Origin: Alkalibacter mobilis | GTDB taxonomy: Bacteria; Bacillota; Clostridia; Eubacteriales; Alkalibacteraceae | DNA length: 64,000 bases | Direction of reading: 5' to 3' | Assembly: GCF_015594845.1 (NCBI RefSeq) | Contig: NZ_JADNRK010000001.1 | Span: 159,498 to 223,497 of the forward strand | Shown here: in pieces, positions 1 to 7,612 of the stretch | How positions within the stretch are numbered: the first letter of the stretch is position 1 | How the letters are laid out: the number at the start of each line of letters is the position of its first letter | Made by a program: the position numbers and the translations under genes | The notes under the pieces: model-generated | What the model was told of the DNA's origin: nothing | Database searches by the model: none | Seen by the model: only the letters and a program-made list of their open reading frames with translations

Positions 1-2
1 TC

Positions 3-770
3 CATCCAAATTACGACGTCGGTTCAAGTTACGGCACTTCCAGTCTCTTTGCACGTCAGAGTATGGGTGTGGATTTAAATAACACCGTAGGCCACACACA
101 GATAGACAGCAAAGAAATCGTCGTAAATTACCGCCTGGGGAGCCCTAAGTCTTCAAATATTTCGGACAGCATGCTTTTCTATTACGAGAAAGAAAATTTT
201 GCCAGCTTGACAGGTATTCCATCTGACCCGGTATCCGGCTTTGATCCCCTAGAAACTGCCCCGGCAGGAACAAAGGCCAAAGTGCTGATCCTGTTTAAAA
301 CCGAGTTGACTCCAAAGGAAATAAATGACAATTTTATCGAGGAGCTCGATACTGATCCAAATGATCCATTACAAATCACACCATTGACTCTGGTTTCATC
401 AGAGATCGTGGTCGCAAACCCTTCGTATTATGGATATACTCCTGTTTATCCTTATGGTGAAGACCAGAAGGACGTGAATGAAAATCGCGGCGAGCTTCAG
501 GCAGTTTTTGAATCCTATGACAATCAGGCACACACGGATTCCCTTGTTAAAAATTTACAAATGCTCCAAACAAACGACGCTTTATTGGCAACTCTTTATC
601 ATGATGAATTGCTCGCTTTAATGGATATTGACAAAGCCATCGAGGAAATCGAACAAACAGGTGTTAAATACTTCGGCGCATTCATTACAGCTGACACAAA
701 AGACATTTTAAAATTCAAGGGTGACCCGATTGTACACAGCATAAGTGTCGAAAACATAGTTTTATGGTAA
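3..770 (+). CDS. Anti-sigma factor-like protein, C-terminal part (gene enters from the left)
   Basis: The reading frame is open back to base 3 and continues off the window, so this is the 3' part of a longer gene; the ATG at 63 is probably internal. The visible ~256 residues resemble the C-terminal domain of Firmicute sigma-factor regulators (Sigma_reg_C): a short HPN..GSSYGTSSLF-type stretch at the left edge, a middle VLILFKTELT strand, a YYGYTPVYPYG turn, and a final KYFGAFITA...DPIVHSISVENIVLW block typical of the end of such proteins. In that family a membrane protein with the domain outside the cell holds an ECF sigma factor. The membrane segment and sigma-binding part would lie outside the window. 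The family call is from memory of its pattern and is moderate. Confidence 0.5.
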   Translation, partial: HPNYDVGSSYGTSSLFARQSMGVDLNNTVGHTQIDSKEIVVNYRLGSPKSSNISDSMLFYYEKENFASLTGIPSDPVSGFDPLETAPAGTKAKVLILFKTELTPKEINDNFIEELDTDPNDPLQITPLTLVSSEIVVANPSYYGYTPVYPYGEDQKDVNENRGELQAVFESYDNQAHTDSLVKNLQMLQTNDALLATLYHDELLALMDIDKAIEEIEQTGVKYFGAFITADTKDILKFKGDPIVHSISVENIVLW

Positions 771-828
771 AAGACTTTAATACTTAAAAAGGAATGGTAT
801 TTGTCAGTAGATTTAAGACTGGGTGCTA

Positions 829-857
829 TTGATTTTTTCATTAATTTAGAATATAAA
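829..857 (+). promoter_or_regulatory. SigA-type promoter for the ferredoxin gene
   Basis: TTGATT at 829-834 and TATAAA at 852-857 are separated by 17 bp and lie 27 bp before the ferredoxin ATG. Both boxes are close to consensus. Confidence 0.6.
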
Positions 858-883
858 TAATAGGTACGGAAAGGATGATTTTC

Positions 884-1117
884 ATGGCAAAAAAATGGTA
901 CCCTGTTATTGACCGAACAAAATGTAGTGAGTGCGGAGCATGTATCGAACGATGTCCTAATGATGTTTATGCAAAAGGAACTACCAGGCCGATGGTAGCA
1001 AATCCAAAGTTTTGCACAGCCTGCATGGCCTGTCAAAGAGTTTGCCCCACATATGCTATAGACTATCTGGGAGACACTTGTGGCGATGTAGGTTGTGGAT
1101 GCAAATTTCGTGTATAA
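884..1117 (+). CDS. 2[4Fe-4S] ferredoxin-type protein with a Cys-rich tail
   Basis: A 77-residue protein with two clostridial ferredoxin motifs: C14-x2-C17-x2-C20-x3-C24-P and C44-x2-C47-x2-C50-x3-C54-P, enough to bind two [4Fe-4S] clusters for low-potential electron transfer in the cytoplasm. The last 12 residues add three more cysteines (C66, C71, C73) in a CGDVGCGC arrangement that ordinary ferredoxins lack, so an extra metal or redox site is possible. The ATG at 884 is preferred over the in-frame ATG at 875 because GGAAAGGA at 868-875 is spaced for it. It has its own promoter and stands apart from the corrinoid operon that follows, so a link to corrinoid reduction is only a guess. Confidence 0.85.
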   Translation: MAKKWYPVIDRTKCSECGACIERCPNDVYAKGTTRPMVANPKFCTACMACQRVCPTYAIDYLGDTCGDVGCGCKFRV

Positions 1118-1188
1118 AAAAGAAGACTTATAAGTATACCTACCGGTGACATTATCACAAGTTAACAACACATCATGAGTTGAACTCA

Positions 1189-1217
1189 TTGACAGTTTCA
1201 AACTTATATGTTAAAAT
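1189..1217 (+). promoter_or_regulatory. SigA-type promoter of the corrinoid operon
   Basis: TTGACA at 1189-1194 and TAAAAT at 1212-1217 with a 17-bp spacer. The start of transcription would fall near 1224, directly before the first riboswitch. A 15-bp inverted repeat (ATGAGTT-G-AACTCAT, 1175-1189) touches the -35 box and may be an operator or the end of the ferredoxin transcript. Confidence 0.7.
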
Positions 1218-1235
1218 TTTTTCAATTGAATATCG

Positions 1236-1412
1236 TTTAAGTAGATTATGTGCATAGCACAGGAAGTTGGGTGAAATTCCCACGCAGGAACGCTGCTGTA
1301 ATAACGGAGCTGTTTTTCAAGAGTAACTATTCTCGACCACTGGAAAAATTTCTGGGAAGGTGAAAAACTTTGCGATGATGTTTAAGTCAGAAAACATTTA
1401 CTTAAATTATAA
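1236..1412 (+). ncRNA. Cobalamin riboswitch, first of two
   Basis: The leader carries the ordered conserved blocks of the cobalamin aptamer: a GGAAG..GGGTGAAATTCCCACGC segment (1261-1285), GCTGCTGTAA (1292-1301), a CCACTG block near 1337, CTGGGAAGG (1352-1360) and AAGTCAGAA (1384-1392). In known cases ligand binding lowers expression of B12 uptake or synthesis genes, which fits the BtuCDF-CbiZ genes downstream. Between aptamer and terminator, TAACTCTT (1429-1436) is complementary to AAGAGTTA (1534-1541) in the terminator, a plausible antiterminator pairing. Confidence 0.85.
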
Positions 1413-1520
1413 GCTGCATATAATATTTTAACTCTTCGATTTCAAGAGGTGCACTGCTTTGCTATTGAGTGATTTGCAAACTGCTTTACAGTTGCATAGT
1501 TACAGTTTTTAGTAAGCGTC

Positions 1521-1554
1521 CCGTATTGACTTTAAGAGTTAATACGGTTTTTTT
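1521..1554 (+). terminator. Rho-independent terminator of the first riboswitch
   Basis: CCGTATTGACT (1521-1531) pairs with AGTTAATACGG (1537-1547) around a 5-nt loop, followed by seven T residues. It lies between the first aptamer and the second, so it is best read as the expression platform of the first. Confidence 0.85.
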
Positions 1555-1639
1555 ATTTAAATCCTTACTCAATAAATTTGATAACTAACTCTTCTATATA
1601 TGGTTGTTAAATAGGACTTCGTTCTAAACCAACAATTTA

Positions 1640-1785
1640 ATAATTGACAGATGCGATGAGGAATGTATTGATGTGCATGAACTCTTAATCTAAGGCGGTG
1701 CAAATCCGACACAAGTTTTTCTTGCTGTGAATACCCATAGGGTAAAGTCAGCACAGGTCGTATTGATTTATGAAAATTCCTTGTC
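1640..1785 (+). ncRNA. Second cobalamin riboswitch-like element
   Basis: Core blocks of a cobalamin aptamer are visible: AAGGCGGTGCAAATCCGACA (1692-1711), CTTGCTGTGAATA (1720-1732), then CCCATAGGGTAAAGTCAGCAC (about 1733-1753). It lacks the GGGAAGG-type segment seen in the first element and has a shorter arm, so it is a variant or partly degenerate copy. It lies downstream of the first element's terminator and is followed by its own terminator, so it could act as a second, serial checkpoint. Confidence 0.65.
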
Positions 1786-1814
1786 GAATTGCATTCTGTT
1801 ATATATTTCTGCAA

Positions 1815-1854
1815 AATGCCCTTCCCTTGGAATGGGCATTTATTGTTATTGTTT
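1815..1854 (+). terminator. Rho-independent terminator of the second riboswitch
   Basis: AATGCCC (1815-1821) pairs with GGGCATT (1834-1840), extended inside by TTCC/GGAA across one bulged T, and followed by a T-rich run. It ends about 45 bp before the first gene of the corrinoid operon. Confidence 0.8.
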
Positions 1855-1897
1855 AGATTATTGTAATTAAATAAACGACTCAAGAAAGATTGTAGGT

Positions 1898-2911
1898 GTG
1901 GTTGGAAAAGTGAAAAATACAGACTATTCAAATCAACAAATCGTTACAATGTACGAAAAACTAAAAAAAATGCAATCAGGTTTCGACGATTCACAAGAAA
2001 GATGTCATGGTAATTTCTCGGCCGTTTGGGGACCATTCTCGCTATCAACTAAAAGCGGAAAACAGTTGTATAATTATTTGTCAGATGAAGATCTTTTAGA
2101 TGTGTTAAGAAATAAAGCGGATAAATTAGGACGGTCTCCTTCTCAAAAGGAAATCTTTTGTGTATGGCGCGAATATATTAAAACTCGCTTTAAGAAGTGG
2201 CCCCTTGCTTTGAAAGCGGCAGGGCTACCTACATCTGCAGGAAAAGGCGGACTAACTCTGGAACAAAAAAAATCCAAAGATGAACGGATAGTAGCTTTGC
2301 TAGAACAAGTTCGAGCAGAAACATTGCGTTTGGGACGAATTCCACATCCACAAGATTTACCGGATGTGTGTTCTGAGCTGAATAAATACATGGATAAATG
2401 GGCTGAGGTTCTTACAGCTGCGAATGTTCAGAAAATTTTATTCTCTAAAAAATCTGTTGAAATAATCAAAGATTTGGAAGACGAATATGTATCTCTACTA
2501 GCAACTCTGAAAAAACAGGCAGTATCATTGGGACGCGCACCTTTACATACGGAAGTTGATGCCCAAATAAAAAGAAAACTGATTCTACGTTGCGGTTCAT
2601 GGAGAAATGCTCTGCATCAAATAGGTTTACAACCGGTTATGAGAATCAATCCCTTTTCCTCTACTTCCCTAAGTGGAGTAAAGCAACCCTCATCTCTTAA
2701 CCATAGTAATTCATTGCACGATTGCTATTACAAAATCCTTAACCTTGATAAGCAAGCCAAACAAGACTTGATATTTGTTTTAAATCTATATAAAAGATTA
2801 GGACGCACGCCAAATAAAAAAGAAATTCCCGTAGATATTAGAAAGCGCCTGCAAACCAAATGTGGATCATGGGCAAATACGCTGTTTCAAATCGGTCTGA
2901 TCCAGACTTAA
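1898..2911 (+). CDS. Protein with four HNH-endonuclease-associated repeats
   Basis: A 337-residue soluble protein built from four copies of a ~50-residue helical repeat, each with an LGR-x-P motif (residues 77-81, 145-149, 211-215, 301-305) and ending in a W-x3-L...GL turn, the last two with CGSW. This is the pattern of the repeat found beside homing endonuclease domains (HNH_repeat), a likely DNA-binding unit, but no HNH catalytic domain is present. It is the first gene after the tandem cobalamin riboswitches and 59 bp before btuC, so it is in the B12 regulon. A DNA-binding regulator is possible; function is unknown. The GTG start at 1898 has a weak ribosome site; GTG at 1910 is an alternative. 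Confidence 0.65.
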   Translation: MVGKVKNTDYSNQQIVTMYEKLKKMQSGFDDSQERCHGNFSAVWGPFSLSTKSGKQLYNYLSDEDLLDVLRNKADKLGRSPSQKEIFCVWREYIKTRFKKWPLALKAAGLPTSAGKGGLTLEQKKSKDERIVALLEQVRAETLRLGRIPHPQDLPDVCSELNKYMDKWAEVLTAANVQKILFSKKSVEIIKDLEDEYVSLLATLKKQAVSLGRAPLHTEVDAQIKRKLILRCGSWRNALHQIGLQPVMRINPFSSTSLSGVKQPSSLNHSNSLHDCYYKILNLDKQAKQDLIFVLNLYKRLGRTPNKKEIPVDIRKRLQTKCGSWANTLFQIGLIQT

Positions 2912-2970
2912 AATGTGAATCTAAATTAATATTTCGATTCGATAATCTACAAATTTAGGGGGACTTATTT

Positions 2971-4029
2971 GTGAGTATGCTAACGATGGCTTCAAAATGT
3001 ACCAATAGTGAAAACAAAAAAAAAATAATGCGAATCATGCTGATTCTTACTCTTGTATTTACAACGGTTTTCATCTTCCTGCTCAGTGTATCAGTGGGAT
3101 CGGTAAAGATAGGCATATCTGATGTTGTACGTGTATTTTTAGGGCTGGAAGTTGAAAACGACACATATCGGTCGATCATCTTAAATATCCGTCTGCCAAG
3201 AGCCCTATCCACTATTCTAGGCGGGGCATGTCTTGCCATATCAGGACTTTTGTTGCAAATCTTTTTTAGCAATCCAATTGTCGAACCCTATGTGTTAGGC
3301 ATTTCATCTGGTTCCACTTTGTTCGTGGGTTTGGTTGTATTGGGTGGTTTCACTTTTGGGATGAAATCAACTACACCGATGTTTTTATTTACAGGTGCCT
3401 TTATTGGAGCCATGCTTGTAATGTTAGTCGTTATATCTGCTACAAAAAAGGTCCGCAACATAACTACTCTCCTAATCATTGGCATAATGACGGGTTTTAT
3501 ATGCAACGCTGCCACCAGCATTTTGACAGCATTTGCAGACAAGGAACAGGTTCACGGTTTTGCCATGTGGTCGATGGGTAGTTTTTCCGGCTTTTCATGG
3601 GCTCAAACAAAATTTTTATATGCTATAGGGCTACCACTCATTATCGCATCATTTTTTTTAAGCAAACCATTAAACGCTTTGTTGTTTGGGGATCGCTATG
3701 CCACAACTATGGGGTTAAGCATCAAGAGATTCCGAATAATCGTAGTCTTTATTGCCAGTGTTTTGACAGCTGTCATTACTGCATTCGCAGGTCCCATTTC
3801 TTTTATTGGGTTGGCAGTTCCTCACATTACTAGAATTATGTTCAAGTCAACCGACAACTCTGTTTTAATCCCAGGCGTTGTTGTCGGCGGAGCCCTGATG
3901 ACAAGTATGTGTGACCTAATTGCTCGAATGGTCTTATCTCCAACCGAATTGCCACTTAGTGCGATAACCTCATTAATCGGCGCCCCTATTGTATTGTTTT
4001 TACTTTTGAGAAAGGATGCTGCAATGTGA
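2971..4029 (+). CDS. btuC: Corrinoid ABC transporter permease (BtuC/FecCD family)
   Basis: A 352-residue hydrophobic protein of the FecCD/BtuC family, with about ten membrane segments and the family's RLPR-x-L..ILGGACLAISGLLLQ block (residues ~72-95) and AGPISFIGLAVPHI block (residues ~273-286). It would form the membrane channel for cobamide uptake with the ATPase and lipoprotein encoded just downstream. GTG at 2971 follows AGGGGGAC with 8-nt spacing. Its stop overlaps the next start by 4 bp (GTGA), showing translational coupling. The family also carries siderophores and heme; the B12 assignment rests on the riboswitches and on the adjacent cbiZ. Confidence 0.85.
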   Translation: MSMLTMASKCTNSENKKKIMRIMLILTLVFTTVFIFLLSVSVGSVKIGISDVVRVFLGLEVENDTYRSIILNIRLPRALSTILGGACLAISGLLLQIFFSNPIVEPYVLGISSGSTLFVGLVVLGGFTFGMKSTTPMFLFTGAFIGAMLVMLVVISATKKVRNITTLLIIGIMTGFICNAATSILTAFADKEQVHGFAMWSMGSFSGFSWAQTKFLYAIGLPLIIASFFLSKPLNALLFGDRYATTMGLSIKRFRIIVVFIASVLTAVITAFAGPISFIGLAVPHITRIMFKSTDNSVLIPGVVVGGALMTSMCDLIARMVLSPTELPLSAITSLIGAPIVLFLLLRKDAAM

Positions 4030-5237
4030 ATAAAACTATTTCCACAAAATCTTTGCAGGTAGGTTATGGTAACAAAGTCGTAATTGACAACGTAAATATT
4101 CAAGGATTGAAAGGACAACTTATCTGTCTTCTAGGACCAAATGGTGCCGGCAAATCAACCATACTAAGAACTTTGACCGGCTTATTAAAACCGGTCAACG
4201 GAACAGTCTACATAGGCAACGACAATATTAACACGATCAAGAAAAATGACCTGGCAAAAAAAATGGCCGTGGTATTGACAGAACAATTATCCTTGAACAT
4301 GATGACTGTTTTTGAAGTCGCTTCTATGGGTCGTTATCCTTACACGAATTTTAGGGGAAAATTAACAGATCATGATGTCCACATTATCGATAACGCTCTT
4401 GCTTCCGTACATGCATCCCATCTACGCAACAGATACTTTTTCAATCTTAGTGACGGAGAAAAGCAAAAGATAATGATAGCAAGAGCTCTGGTTCAAGCCC
4501 CGGAATTGCTGGTGCTTGATGAACCTACCAGTCACTTGGACGTAAAGCACAAAGTGGAGGTGATCAATATCCTGCGTAATTTATGCCTTGAAAAAGGAAT
4601 TACTGTGATCCTTTCTTTGCATGACATCGATATTGCCATCAAAGGTTGTCAACAGATTTTATTACTCCAGAATGAAAAAATCGTGGCGCAAGGCACTCCT
4701 GAAGAAATCATAAAATGCGGAACGATTCAAGATCTTTATGAAATCAAAGGTGCAAATTACAGCGAGCTGCTTGGGAGCATCGAGTTCAATAATTCAACTT
4801 GTGCACCTGAAGTATTCATTTTTGCGGGAAATGGCAGTGGAGTTGGAATATGTCGAGCTGTTGCTCGGGCAGGATATGGTATTTATTGCGGAATACTACA
4901 CAAAAATGATGTTGATTTTCATATTGGTCAAGCTTTAGGTTGCCACATTATAGCAGAAGAAAGTTTCGAGAATATAAGCGAACAAAAGTATAATCTTGCA
5001 CTGGAAAAAATAAAGGAAGTTCCCTTTTTGATTGACACCGGGTTTCATGTAGGATCTATGAATCAACTTAACATAAAACTGCTAGAAGAAGCAGCAAAGA
5101 TAAACAAGACTATATTTTCTTTGTCCCCGTATAGCGACTTTCAAAAACGATATGGGTCCTTTTCAAATAAAATAGTACCCTTTAAAAACATCGAAGCTGT
5201 AATTCAAAAAATGACCGAAATGAGGAATGATGCTTAG
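4026..5237 (+). CDS. btuD: Corrinoid ABC transporter ATPase with a C-terminal extension
   Basis: The first ~250 residues are a BtuD/FepC-type ATPase: Walker A GPNGAGKST (37-45), Q-loop region, signature LSDGEKQK (~140), Walker B LLVLDEPTSHLD and the H-loop in LSLHDID. At 403 residues it is ~140 longer than the usual ~260. The extra part (~265-403) begins with VFIFAGNGSGVGICRAVARAG, a glycine-rich segment that looks like a Rossmann-type nucleotide or ligand site, and is not needed for ATPase function. It could sense corrinoid or act together with CbiZ, which follows immediately. It starts at a GTG overlapping btuC and ends at the start of cbiZ. Confidence 0.85.
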   Translation: MNKTISTKSLQVGYGNKVVIDNVNIQGLKGQLICLLGPNGAGKSTILRTLTGLLKPVNGTVYIGNDNINTIKKNDLAKKMAVVLTEQLSLNMMTVFEVASMGRYPYTNFRGKLTDHDVHIIDNALASVHASHLRNRYFFNLSDGEKQKIMIARALVQAPELLVLDEPTSHLDVKHKVEVINILRNLCLEKGITVILSLHDIDIAIKGCQQILLLQNEKIVAQGTPEEIIKCGTIQDLYEIKGANYSELLGSIEFNNSTCAPEVFIFAGNGSGVGICRAVARAGYGIYCGILHKNDVDFHIGQALGCHIIAEESFENISEQKYNLALEKIKEVPFLIDTGFHVGSMNQLNIKLLEEAAKINKTIFSLSPYSDFQKRYGSFSNKIVPFKNIEAVIQKMTEMRNDA

Positions 5238-6364
5238 TGATGATCTATCAACTAGAGACCGGAGATAAAATTCATAGATACAACCGCTGCCTTGTTGCTA
5301 AGTTTAGCGGAAAGAGACGTGTGCTTAGTACATCGAGTCACAACGGAGGTTATCGTGAAGATCTCTCAGCTATTTTCAATCGCGACGTGAATCCCGGCGT
5401 CGGCAAGCTAAGTGAATACTGCAAATCCAGTGAAGAAGAGAAGAAAAAATTCATTATTGACGAACTAGGTCTTGATTATACCTCTGTCGCTTATATGGCC
5501 ACAATCGTCTCTATGGACCATGCGGCAATCAAAACCCTTAAATACGATACCTTATCTGTAACTGCCATTGCTACAGCCAGCCTGGAAGTGAACGGTGGTC
5601 GAGTCGGTGAGGAAGCCACTTGTTATGAAAATTGCGGCGAAAATGTGCCTTTAAAACCCGGCACAATCAATATCATGGTTTTCTGCAATCGAGATATGAC
5701 TTGCGAATGCATGGCGCGTTCCATAATGACTTCAACTGAAGCAAAAGTTGCAGCCTTACAGGAGTTAATGGCATCTAGCCTGCGTTCTTCAGGCATTGCA
5801 ACTGGTTCAGGGACAGACAACATCATGATAATTGCAAATGCAGATTCAAACGACAAACTCACATATGCGGGAAAACATGGAAAATTGGGGGAACTTATTG
5901 GTCGCACCGTTATGGATGCTGTAACGGAATCTTTAGAAAAGCATATGAACTTATCTGCGAATAGTCAACACAGCGTACTCTCCAGGACCAAACGCTATGG
6001 CATAGATGAAAAAAGTTTGATTGAAAAAATCGAAGTGATTTGTCCTTCCCTCGATATTTCAGACGTATTGCACCTAGTCCACACAAAAGATAGAAATGGT
6101 GTTCTGGTTGGACTTACTTCTCTTTACATACATCTGATGGATCAACTCAAATGGGGACTTATTTCCGGCAAGACTGCTTCTCAGTGCGGAGAGATTCTCT
6201 TAAATCAAATTTCTACCTGTCTATCCAATGAAACTATACCGGAAAATGTTTTTTCCGAAAACATCAATTCAATGGCTGAGTTATTTACCGCGTGTTTTGC
6301 AGATGCAGTAGTTTGTAACTTGACTAATACAAATAATTTAAACCAAGGAGATGTCACAAGATGA
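5237..6364 (+). CDS. cbiZ: Adenosylcobinamide amidohydrolase (CbiZ family)
   Basis: CbiZ cleaves the nucleotide loop of (pseudo)cobalamins to give cobyric acid, so that imported corrinoids can be rebuilt with another lower ligand. Family marks visible: LSTSSHNGGY near residue 33, a conserved VSMDHAA segment, GTINIMVFCNRDMT (~142) and an ATGSGTDN block (~192), followed by a YAGKHGKLGELIG end of the catalytic domain (~220). A further ~135 residues form a C-terminal helical extension not seen in short CbiZ proteins. Start is GTG 5237 (1-bp overlap with btuD) or ATG 5240. The stop overlaps the lipoprotein start (ATGA). The coupling with BtuCDF strongly supports salvage and remodelling of external corrinoids. 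Confidence 0.85.
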   Translation: MMIYQLETGDKIHRYNRCLVAKFSGKRRVLSTSSHNGGYREDLSAIFNRDVNPGVGKLSEYCKSSEEEKKKFIIDELGLDYTSVAYMATIVSMDHAAIKTLKYDTLSVTAIATASLEVNGGRVGEEATCYENCGENVPLKPGTINIMVFCNRDMTCECMARSIMTSTEAKVAALQELMASSLRSSGIATGSGTDNIMIIANADSNDKLTYAGKHGKLGELIGRTVMDAVTESLEKHMNLSANSQHSVLSRTKRYGIDEKSLIEKIEVICPSLDISDVLHLVHTKDRNGVLVGLTSLYIHLMDQLKWGLISGKTASQCGEILLNQISTCLSNETIPENVFSENINSMAELFTACFADAVVCNLTNTNNLNQGDVTR

Positions 6365-7557
6365 AAAGAAAATTTACGAAAATGGTTGTTCTATTTTTAG
6401 TTACTGCACTTCTGCTTTCTATTAGCGGTTGTGCTCAGAATGCAGAGACAAAAGCTTCATCTGAAAGTCCTTCAAATGGCGATACACCTGAAACTGCAAT
6501 CACAGATATAAAATTAGAATTTGCCAAAAACTTTAACGTGCAATATTTTTCAAACGGCATGAAAATTGTAACAGATGCCATGGGTAATAAGATGCTTCTT
6601 TTAAATGAGGGTCAAACAGCTCCCATTAAATTCGATGATTTACCAACGGTAACCATTCCTCTTCAAAATACGGTGTACACAAGCACTACTCAAGTCGGTT
6701 ACCTGAGAGCTTTCAATGACGATGCTCTCTTTGACAGCATTTCGGGTGTCCGTCTGACTGCAGATGAGTGGGACTTTGATGCTATGAAATCAAGAATGTT
6801 GAACGGCAAAATCGTCGATATTGGAAGCAATACAGCGATGACAACCACCTACGATCATGAAATCATACAATCGCTTAATCCCAATTTGTTATTTTTAACA
6901 GGCGGCGGAATGAATGCTGATATAGAAAAATTAGTAGGTATGCTCGATCAATCAAACATACCCTATCTGATTGACGGATCTAGCGGTGAGGATGATTATA
7001 GAGGAACGATGGAGTGGATCAAGTTCTTTGCAGCATTCTATAATTTGGATCAGGAAGCTGAAACATATTTTGAAGAAGCAATGTCTCGTATTGATGAGGT
7101 TGTGGCAAAGACAAAAGACCAGCCTAAACCAAAAGTTGGATGGGCCATTGTAGCCATGGGCAAAGCTTATGTAGAAGATGCTGGCTCTAAATCAGCAAAA
7201 ATGATACGTGCGGCTGGTGCTGAATATCTGTTCGATGGAATCGGAGATGATACCAACAGCGTTACCAATATTACAATTGAAGAACTTTACGAACTTCTTT
7301 CCAAGGGAGATATCCTTATAAACAGAGGCATGCCTAAATATGGACCCGACAAAAAATCTATCACGGATCAGGCCCCAGCTTTAGCTGAACTTGAGATATT
7401 TGCACAAGATCGTGTCTGGCAAATTACAGATAATTTCTGGAATAGCTATCATAATATCGACAAAAAATATTTGGAATTAGCTGCAATTTTTCACCCAGAT
7501 CTATTCCCAGATGTAGAATTTGAAAACTTTATCCTTATGCCTGACGTTGCCCAATAA
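6361..7557 (+). CDS. btuF: Corrinoid-binding lipoprotein of the ABC transporter (BtuF-like)
   Basis: A 398-residue substrate-binding protein with a lipoprotein signal (hydrophobic run, then LSISGC with the lipid-bearing Cys at 24), so it is anchored outside the membrane. The rest fits the BtuF/FepB fold: VDIGSNT and NPNLLFLTGG in the first lobe, and IEELYELLSKGDILINRG in the second. It would deliver corrinoid to BtuCD. It begins inside the cbiZ stop (ATGA overlap) with AAGGAG 10 nt upstream, and a 55-bp gap follows before the chelatase gene. Specificity is inferred from the operon. Confidence 0.8.
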   Translation: MKRKFTKMVVLFLVTALLLSISGCAQNAETKASSESPSNGDTPETAITDIKLEFAKNFNVQYFSNGMKIVTDAMGNKMLLLNEGQTAPIKFDDLPTVTIPLQNTVYTSTTQVGYLRAFNDDALFDSISGVRLTADEWDFDAMKSRMLNGKIVDIGSNTAMTTTYDHEIIQSLNPNLLFLTGGGMNADIEKLVGMLDQSNIPYLIDGSSGEDDYRGTMEWIKFFAAFYNLDQEAETYFEEAMSRIDEVVAKTKDQPKPKVGWAIVAMGKAYVEDAGSKSAKMIRAAGAEYLFDGIGDDTNSVTNITIEELYELLSKGDILINRGMPKYGPDKKSITDQAPALAELEIFAQDRVWQITDNFWNSYHNIDKKYLELAAIFHPDLFPDVEFENFILMPDVAQ

Positions 7558-7612
7558 GATTTATATCTTGTTTGTTACTATAAAACATAAAACGATAATA
7601 CGGAGGTAATAT

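Noticed and set aside
599..1201. A 200-residue reading frame on the minus strand
   Set aside because: It runs antisense across the ferredoxin and the end of the first gene, has no ribosome site and no recognisable motif.
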